A stretch of 64,000 nt of DNA from Lenzites betulinus (taxonomy: Eukaryota; Basidiomycota; Agaricomycetes; Polyporales; Polyporaceae): the NCBI GenBank assembly GCA_022264855.1, contig JABYQU010000002.1:806001-870000 (forward strand). The letters run 5' to 3'. Positions 56,923 through 64,000 of the stretch are shown one piece after another. The translations under genes were made by a program, and so were the position numbers. Position 1 is the first letter of the stretch. Each line of letters begins with the position of its first letter. The notes beneath the pieces are model-generated. The model did no database searches. It worked only from the letters and a program-made list of their open reading frames with translations, and had not been told where the DNA came from.

Positions 56923-58352
56923 ATGCAAGCGTATGCCGCCAGCGATCGATACTATCCACAGCAGCAGCCACCCTACGCATCTCAGAATGCCTATTACCAG
57001 CAATACCCAGGCTATGGCTATGGCCAAGCGGGCCCTGCGCCCATAGCCGCCCCCTTCCCTGTCTATCCCCCACACTACGACCAGCTGCCCCCAAGCACGC
57101 CCCATCTCCAGTCTGGTCGCCCCCGCCCTCTGGCACGCGAGTCCTCCAGGGCCTCCACCCCTGGACGAGGGAATGGGCACCTCAAGTCGGCGCTGAAGAG
57201 GACAAAGACGCCTGATCGCGGCGTCGGCGCAGTCCCGCTCTCCAGAGGTCGCTCAGAGTCCCTGCGCCGCCATAGGACCCGCTCGGGCTCGAGGCTGCGC
57301 TCTGGCTCTGTCCCGAAATTTACCCCGGGTATGTTACTTATGATCGCCCTGCTGCTGTGCCCCCACCCCTGACTGCTGTGCTGCAGACCATCTCATCGTA
57401 ACGCTGCGCTCGACGAACATGATTCTCGTGGAAAATCTCTCCAGCCCAGAGATGGGCGACACCCTCACCGAGGGCGTCCTGCATGTGTGGCCCGCCGGCG
57501 CGAACTCGATCGACTTTCGGCGTGGCAAGTGGCACGTTGAGCTCTCCGGCCACCCGTGGTCGAGCACCGGCATGGAGGCCATCATGTCAGCCATCCTTTC
57601 ATTACCTGTGTTCATCTCCGCGGTCGACTGACGTACGACGGTGTTAGGGCTGGCAAGATGGTCTGCCGACTGTACGTCGTCCTTGCACGACTGGTATGTG
57701 TAACCCTATTCCTTTCGACTGTATTTCTCACGCGACCGCAGGGTTATACGTATCTGTCAACGATCAACGTGGGGAACATGGTACGTACTCCGTCCCGTTT
57801 ACATCTGCACGTGGCTCACCCAGGATTTCAGTGGAAGCCGCCATCCATGATCTTCGTCGACTCGACTCCGGATTACGAAGCCAAGGTTTTCGTGATCATG
57901 TTCTCCAAGCGGGGCGACCGCTTGACGATCCTGGACGGCCCAGTCGAGGTCACACAACAGCTCGGGATAGACCTGCGCTCCGCGTTTCCGCGCAAGATCA
58001 CCACCGACCGCGCCACAGAAGACGGCCTGCACATATTCGAGGTCAAGAAGAGCGGCTACGGAGGTAAGCACGCACCCCTACCGCAGCAGTGAGCACTCCG
58101 CTCACGCACGACCGGCCTACAGAGCCCGCGGTGGACAAAAGCATCCTCATCGCGTTCGTCCTTCGTTTCTTCAACCTCGCGGGCTTCCGCCTGAGCGGGA
58201 GCGTACCGATGGGCACGAAGAGTGTCTTCAACTTCGGTCACCGCAAAGAGATGTGGGTCTTCAGGAGCGACCCATGGCGGCCAGGCACACGCCAGGACGG
58301 CCGCCCGGAGAGCCGGCAGAGTCGTGTGAGCCGCTCCGAGCGCGTTGGGTGA
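56923..58352 (+). CDS. Conserved basidiomycete protein, unknown function, with Gln/Tyr/Pro-rich N-terminus
   Basis: I start at ATG 56923. Residues 1-70 are a Tyr/Gln/Pro/Ala-rich low-complexity stretch (RYYPQQQPPYASQ, QQYPGYGYGQAGPAP) of the prion-like, phase-separating type. A basic Arg/Ser region follows (RGRSESLRRHRTRSGSRLRSG). Several exons then encode an ordered domain: HLIVTLRSTNMILVENLSS, ADTLTEGVLHVWP-like segments, WHVELSGHPWSSTG, MVCRLYVVLARQGYTYLST, FVIMFSKRGDRLTILDGP, LRSAFPRKITTDRATEDGLHIFEVK and ILIAFVLRFFNLAGFRLSGSVPM, with a C-terminus KEMWVFRS. This looks like a family common in mushrooms that combines disordered N-termini with an alpha/beta domain of unknown activity. Not recognised as an enzyme. 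Confidence 0.8.
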
Positions 58353-58646
58353 GGTCCCCGAGGCTGTGTCTGGTTGTACAGTATTCTCCCGAATGTGCTC
58401 GTGCTCGATGTTTACCGGTATGTGTAGCGATTGGTTGGTTAATCCTCGTGTATCGATCTGCGCGCTTTGTTATCAAGCTCTGTCGTCCCCCTCACACAAC
58501 ACGCAGTGTTTAGTGGTAGGCTTCATGGCGCTACCGAACCAAAGGCAAGATGTCCGTGGGGGTATGTACAAACAAGCATGGACACGTATGTCTGATGTGA
58601 TATCCGAGTCTGTCCTGGTCGCCCAACACGACCTGTCACTCTTCAC

Positions 58647-59574
58647 TCAAGAGCCGTATGGCTTGCCAGGGTTGGGGTTCGAGTTCGGGTTCCCAGGCTT
58701 GAGCGGCGGCTTCGGGGGCCCGGAGTTCGTCAACGATGTCCCGCCGCGGGGAGTGAACTCGTCTTCTGAATCGTAGTCGGCCTGCGGGCTACAAGAGACG
58801 ACAACGGAGCAAGAACAGCAGGCACCATGTGAGTCGGCTGTGCCCGCGAGTACGAAGAGGGAGCCACTGAAGGAATTACTCACGGGAACAGTATCGTCGT
58901 CTCGCCGCCACCGCTGCCGCTGCTCGTGCGCGTCTCGGCCTCGCTGGAAAACGGACTCGCGACGGCGGACTCGGGCCTCCTGGTCCCCGAGTCGGGGAGC
59001 GCGGCGGGCACGAGGGCGGGGGAGTTCGCGGTCGAGACGTCCGACGGCGTACTAGGAAGTCCCCTGCAGATCCGCGACGGTCAGCGACATGTCCGGGCGC
59101 GCGGCGGGGATAGGGGTATGTTCACCTCACGCCGAGGAAGGTGTCCGCGGAGTATATCCCCACCGGCATCTGGGCAGCCAGGGGGATGTCGAGTGGAGAC
59201 AGCGTGGCGGCGGCGACGCTGGGGTTCACACTCGCGGCGGGCAAGACGGCCGAGTCGGCTAAACAGGCGGGAGGTACGTTCGTCATCGTCGTCAGAGGCT
59301 GCAGATCGTGCTGAGACTGGAGTGGGAGGGAATGTAGGTCGTGGCTGAATTTACCTAGTCAGCGAACATCCATGGCGCTTTATATATGTACGCCCGTGCC
59401 CGTCCTCCAGCCGATCGTACGTGCATCTGCTCCGATTCCTGCGGTCACGCTTGCGCACGGGCCTGACGTGCAGGCAATGCCGTCTTTCAGGACAAGTGTG
59501 GAGAAGATTCCGGCGACGAACGTGGGGCCATATAGCACCCAACTGGGGGAACAGGTTGTGGTCCTTGCCTCCAC
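58647..59574 (-). CDS. Hypothetical Ser/Pro-rich protein (5' end uncertain)
   Basis: Four exons can be joined in frame on the minus strand. The first visible exon has SWVLYGPTFVAGIFSTLVLKDGI with several Cys (CTSGPC). The second reads MTNVPPACLADSAVLPAASV and SPLDIPLAAQMPVGIYS. The third is Ser/Thr/Ala-rich (STANSPALVPAALPDSGT, SSEAETRTSSGSGGGETT). The last has ADYDSEDEFTPRGGTS followed by GPPKPPLKPGNPNSNP and ends KPYGS. A gene is supported by consistent phase across three introns (donors GTACAT, GTGAAC, GTGAGT). The composition suggests a secreted, wall-linked or otherwise disordered protein. No domain or function is recognised. Upstream exons beyond 59574 are likely but could not be placed. 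Confidence 0.55.
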
Positions 59575-61280
59575 TCTTCACCTGGGCGCTGCATAGCCGC
59601 GGTGAATATGGACGATGCCAAACAACGCGCCTCAAGCTCGAAGCGCCGTGGCAGCTGATGCAGGCGGCCAAATCCCAGGGTTTGCGGACAGCCCCCGAAC
59701 TTTGTAAGACCAGCGGCGCCGCGGTGATCAGTCGCGGCGGTCGAATATAGCATCTTCGTGATTAGCCGCAGGAGGGGGGCCCGACAGCAGCACGGTGGTA
59801 GAAGCGGAGGGGGCAAAGGAACGCGGCCGCCATGATGAACATGCACTGGTGGCAGATATAAGGTCCTGTCTGGCCTATCGTCCACCGTCAAGTACTACGT
59901 TGCGTGGCAGGCCGGCGGAAACTCTCGGACGCCTCGCGCGCAACCCGTGGCCGCCTACCACGCCGTGTTCGAGGCCACTGCCAGTGCAAGTTCGTGCGCT
60001 TCGCTCCGCACGCCGGCCTTGAGGCCAGTCCGGAATTCGGATGCTCCATGAACGGACAAGATTGTCACAGGGCCAATACGAGGATGGCCGGCTGCACTGG
60101 TACAGTCGTTCAAAGTTCTTCGCGGATTCCCTGAAACCAGGAGCGTGCGGACAGCTTCAGCCAGGTGACAGTCGTATTCATAGAACCGTATGTGCAGGCA
60201 GTACTGAAACCGGGAGACACGCAGAGGCGTTAGCCGTCGGGGGCCTGCGGCACGCTGAGTGCGTGGTAGACGGTCAAAATATTATTTTGTGTTCTCGAAG
60301 CGTCGTTATATGGGCGCCACGGTACATTATGGCACACGTTCATGTGTATGGTGAGTCGGCCTCCGAAGAGTACCGCTCTGGCATGTACCCATACTGAGAT
60401 CTAAGAACCAGGGTGTGTCCCAGGGAAACGATCCAAGAACGGGTATCAGTGGCGCTTCGCGCCCCGGAGACGTCGTATGTACTACACGTACGGACATATA
60501 GCACCGGTGTTCGTTGGAAGCTGATGGAACCGCCATCCGCACGGAAGCCTCAGGGAGTTTTATCCGGAGACAAATATCCCTCGGCATTTCTTGTGACGGT
60601 ACGGGCTTTGGCTCTGATTGTTTGACGCACAGACTATATGATCATAAGGCGACTACATTAGCGGACACCCCGCCACCCGGCCCAAACAACTACACAGGCT
60701 ACAAAAGTCCACCCACACGAATATGACTCGACGTATCATCTCTATGATGTGCGATGGCAGTACCATTGGTACTGCGGAACCATCGACGCCGGCCCTTTGA
60801 AACATGATCAGGTTCAAATCGCGCGCGTTTCACAACGTCCCTGATGTAATGTGTTATACCTTGCGTCGGCGTAGACGTTGTATTCGAAAAGACGTAGTAA
60901 GCGTTAGATGCCGGAGGCGATCCTTCATTGTGTCCTGCTCGATAAAGTCGAGCTCGACGTCCGAGTGAGTGAGTGAGTGAACCGAAGGTGCGCGAGCCTT
61001 GCGTTCGAGCGTCTAATTCCGAATCGGGACGAGGAGCTGTTATGCAGACTGTATACTTAGATCGACTATTATAGTCAGCCATAGGCCGAGAGACTACCAA
61101 GGTACCGCCTGAGCTTTGTCATTCTCAATGATCCAGGGGAGAAAGTGAAGAACGTAGGGGAAGCAGCTCATCTCTAGCAGTGACCAGGAGAAACATGAAG
61201 TCATGAAGAGCCATCGCCATACGTTCGTACTCCTTCAAAAACCCAAACACTGACAGCTGCACGCTCATAATATCCTCATC
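59575..61280. other. Gene-poor stretch with a GTGA repeat
   Basis: About 1.7 kb. Frames of 70-135 codons on both strands lack motifs. A short (GAGT)n run lies at 60963-60981. The left end probably contains upstream exons or the promoter of the gene at 58647. Confidence 0.4.
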
Positions 61281-61286
61281 GCAGCT

Positions 61287-61560
61287 CATTTCGAGAGGCC
61301 GCAACGCCTCCAAGTTTTCCCCCAAGTCGTCAAGATTGTCACCTCGCACGACCTCGAGATTCGCAAGTCCGTATGCATCTACCTCCCACGCTACGCGGAG
61401 CTGCTGTCTATCAGCACCTTTCAGAAGGACTTGTCCTACCCGAATCTGCTCATCCGCGCGATGGCCCTCCGCGTCCTGTCCGGGATCAAAGTGCCCGTGG
61501 TTGGGAGCAAAGTGATACTGGCTATCAAGAAGTGCGCTGCGAATATTCACACTGTGCTAG
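61287..61560 (+). pseudogene. AP-3 complex beta-adaptin gene fragment
   Basis: One plus-strand frame reads FPQVVKIVTSHDLEIRKSV, IYLPRYAELLSISTFQKDLS, NLLIRAMALRVLSGIKVP and GSKVILAIKKCAANI. These segments match the first HEAT repeats of the AP-3 beta subunit, which sorts vesicles to the vacuole. Compared with the family, a few residues seem missing between the Tyr-Ala-Glu and the Leu-Leu-Ser. After IKKCAANI the similarity stops abruptly. The next kilobase has no further adaptin exons, and REC8 starts at 62193. The remaining 600 or more residues of the subunit are absent. It is therefore a truncated copy or relic. A neighbouring frame (61680-61860, ending DDLLARPINVSASAEVE) does not clearly belong to it. 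Confidence 0.65.
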
Positions 61561-62192
61561 TGGAAACAAGCGGAGAGCTGGAAGATAGCCCGTACGCCGC
61601 TGCAGGTGCTGACGCCACAAAGCAGGCCCGAGGCCCGCATCGAGACGTACAGTAAGTGTTCTCTGACAGTTTGTACGGCGCGTGGCGCAGCGCTTTCCCT
61701 GCCCAGCTCAAGGGGCGCTCATGCCAAAGTTGGGCATCGACATCGCTTACACACTCCATGCCCAGCAAGAGGAGGCCAAATTCCTCTTCGTTTCCTTGCG
61801 AGACGATCTGCTTGCGAGGCCAATTAATGTCAGCGCTTCAGCTGAGGTGGAAAGCACTGAATGAATGTATATAGCGGTACGGCGATCCATTGCGCATTTG
61901 GGGAGCATCTTTTACTGACCCGGGGACGTCCATCATTCAGTGCTTTGACAGCTTTGTAGTGTGTAATATTGTCGCAGGATGGATGGTAATACTTTCTAGC
62001 TTAGGACGCGTCATATTGCGACTCCTCCGAAGCTTCCGCGCCAATCCGGTAGTATGGCTTCTCGAGTGTCAATTGAACCGCTCCCGCCGGTCTATACTGT
62101 GTCCCACTGGTATCGGGTACCGTCGCGTCAAGCTTGCCTCTGCTTGCCGTCCGCTCCCACCACAGTAGGCTGCTGTCTTTGCGTCGCCCGAC
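61561..62192. other. REC8 upstream region
   Basis: About 600 bp between the adaptin fragment and the REC8 start. It includes short frames without motifs and presumably the meiotic promoter. Confidence 0.4.
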
Positions 62193-64000
62193 ATGTTTTT
62201 CTCGCCAGACCTCTTGGAACGCCGTGATAGTGGGTATGGTCTTCTATGGTACGTGAACTGACCAGCTTCTCTATATAACCCTCCTCAATGTACGACATAC
62301 AGGCTAGCTGCGACGCTTGGGGCCAAGTCATCGTTCAGAAAGCTACCAAAGCGTTCTGTCTTGACAGCCGACATCTCGCAGCTATGTGATCTCATTGCAG
62401 AGCCCGCGGAGCCGCTTGCGCTTCGCCTGTCGAGTAATCTCATGATCGGTGTTGCTCGGTGCGTGTGCCACCTCTGTGAAGAGTATCCCCGTGATATTGA
62501 TATGTTTTAAAGGGTTTACAAGGGTACGCGATGGGCATATAGCGTGTAACTTCGTCGCTTACAGGATGTATGCGGTCAGTCAAGCAGGAAATATTCTACT
62601 CCGACGTCACGACATGCTTCAATGCGTTGAAGAAGGCCGTACAGGACCTGAGCTCCATGTCTGCGACCGCCGCACAACTTCAAATGGGCCAGCCGACATT
62701 ACGGTACGCCCCAATGACTTCAATATCAGCGTAGGCACGCCGCTTAACGTCTGACGCTCTGGTCATCAGCGCGGAAGCCCTTACATTGGCCGCCGATCCT
62801 GGCAACGCGTTTGGGATCGACTTTGACAACATATTTGTCGTGGTGAGTAGATAGGATTCACGTAGCCTACCAACTCGTCCTAACGTCCTCGGAAGGGATG
62901 GGAGGGTTTGACACAGGAAGGTCAGCCAAGGCCCGTCACATTGTTTTCGATGACTGACCACTATTCCAGCCCGGGACGGTGAAGCGGGCGGGTCGGACGA
63001 CGAAGACTTTGACCCCAAGGCAAAGAGAGCGAAGTCGAAGGGTAAGCAGAAGCAGAAGGACGCGCCGTCCTCTGCATTGGTCGAACATGGCCGTGGTCTG
63101 CACACGCTCGACGAACACCATGGTCACCTCCTAGTCGATTCCTTCTCTGGCTCGATCAGTGGCAGTGCCCCGCTCGGCGGTCCAGGTCCATCGTCCTCCC
63201 AATTCGACGGCGGTTTGGGGCTAGGGTTTGACGACGGCCTGTTCAATTTGCCTGAAGGCGCGGGGGGAGCGGATATAGGCGATGAGCTTGCTCGTGAATT
63301 AGGCGAAGGATGGGGCGGATCAGCGCTTCAAGACATGCATGGGTACGCGTGCTTATATGCGGTGGTAACGTCCCGTTCTCACGTGAGGTTCCCTCTAGAG
63401 TTGCCGGGGAACCCAATCCGTTCGACCTTGGTCAAGATGGTGGCGCGTTCGGCTTGGGCGGGAATGCCGCGGGTGATTTCACATTCGAAACGCACGATGT
63501 GGATATGCACCCGCCGGCAGATGCTGCTACCTCTCCTGGGCTCCATGAAAGAGGTACGGATCTCGCTGAATGACTAGGGTCGTCGAATTAAGTTTTGATA
63601 TGCTCTACAGGGAGCCTTCCGCCCTCTGGTTCTATCATTGTACCCCTTGCACCTTGCAGTCCCCACGGGTCTGACGGCCTTGGTACCGTTGCTGCGCAGG
63701 CAGGCCTGGACGGACAGCCTGTACAGCGCAAGGCCAAGCGCGTCAGACTGCTCCTCGACGCTAGAACCGAACTGACAGATGATGAGTTGAAGGTCAGCGT
63801 ACTGTGAACTTTCGTGCCATACAACCGATCCTTACAGGGATGTAGATGGCCCGGGCCAACTACGTACAGGAACAGGATCTACTCAAGCGAGACGCCGCAC
63901 AGAAGAAACTTGAAAAGCACAATAGCAAACTTATCGAGGAAATGATATATGGCGCACCCAAGGGAAGTGCGTAACGCTAGTATCTTCCTCGTATAGTCTC
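62193..64000 (+). CDS. REC8: REC8-type meiotic cohesin (kleisin), 3' end off window
   Basis: The start MFFSPDLLERRDSGYGLLW is spliced to LAATLGAKSSFRKL, then VLTADISQLCDLIAEPAEP, LALRLSSNLMIGVAR, VYKVKQEIFYSDV and RAEALTLAADPGNAF. The N-terminal kleisin helix (W-L-A-A-T-L-G) and the L-A-L-R-L-S-S-N-L-M-I-G-V segment agree better with the REC8 branch than with mitotic RAD21/SCC1. A long acidic, Gly/Pro-rich linker follows (SDDEDFDPKAKRAKSK, GDELARELGEGW, FETHDVDMHPPADA). The later segment RVRLLLDARTELTDDELK and NYVQEQDLLKRDAAQKKLEK leads toward the C-terminal winged helix beyond the window. REC8 closes the SMC1/SMC3 ring and protects sister-centromere cohesion in meiosis I. At least six introns are visible. 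The gene appears intact as far as it goes. Confidence 0.9.

Noticed and set aside
56478..57180. 148- and 172-codon minus-strand frames
   Set aside because: Antisense shadows of the Gln/Pro-rich plus-strand gene and its leader.
58840..59348. Plus-strand frame with ASLENGLATADSGLL and similar text
   Set aside because: The minus strand gives a better model with three phase-consistent introns and a natural Ser/Pro-rich protein; the plus frame is its shadow.
60800..60830. tRNA-like GGTTCAAATC box-B motif
   Set aside because: The flanking bases do not form a T-stem, and no box A or acceptor stem lies at the right distance.
1..64000. CRISPR arrays, operon-like layout, ribosome-binding sites
   Set aside because: The spliceosomal introns and gene families show a eukaryotic nuclear genome; no regularly spaced repeats with unique spacers were seen.

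Overview
The window reads as nuclear DNA from a filamentous basidiomycete, most likely an Agaricomycete. Almost every recognisable gene is broken by many introns of roughly 45-75 nt with GT(R)NGT donors, CTNA(C/T) branch sites and YAG acceptors. Exons are small and intergenic gaps are short where genes are dense. Several proteins resemble families that I associate with polypore-type genomes. Exon models below were spliced by eye and checked for reading-frame continuity; coordinates span start to stop codon including introns.

Layout. Positions 1-4.4 kb hold three minus-strand genes of poorly known basidiomycete families: a nucleotidyltransferase-like protein, a conserved protein with a dinucleotide-repeat frameshift, and an F-box protein. 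Positions 4.4-12 kb are gene-poor, with an AT-rich block (about 8.6-10.3 kb) bounded by a strong hairpin and followed by minisatellites. A LAMMER/CLK-like kinase lies at 12.0-13.4 kb. An autonomous Helitron with an unbroken 2,039-codon Rep-helicase ORF fills 15.6-21.7 kb. A divergent pair follows: a glutathione S-transferase-like gene and an SGT1-like co-chaperone gene (23.1-25.8 kb).

Positions 26.6-41.1 kb carry five head-to-tail RTA1-like seven-transmembrane genes. All five share the same exon pattern, including a 23-nt micro-exon. Their spacers are gene-poor and may include an LTR-like remnant. From 41.5 kb onward the DNA is dense with housekeeping genes: dihydrofolate reductase, mitochondrial ribosomal protein bL36m, an SLC35-type transporter, a PPZ-type protein phosphatase, ribosomal protein uS17 (RPS11), a GPCR-like receptor, DNA ligase I, mitochondrial pyruvate carrier MPC1, two conserved proteins of unknown function, an AP-3 beta-adaptin fragment, and the 5' part of the meiotic cohesin gene REC8, which runs off the right edge.

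Functionally the window is a mosaic. The right third is conserved core biology: nucleotide synthesis, replication and repair, translation, mitochondria and meiosis. The centre is a lineage-specific tandem expansion of membrane transporters or sensors. The left third is transposon- and repeat-rich. No CRISPR, rRNA or convincing tRNA gene was seen.
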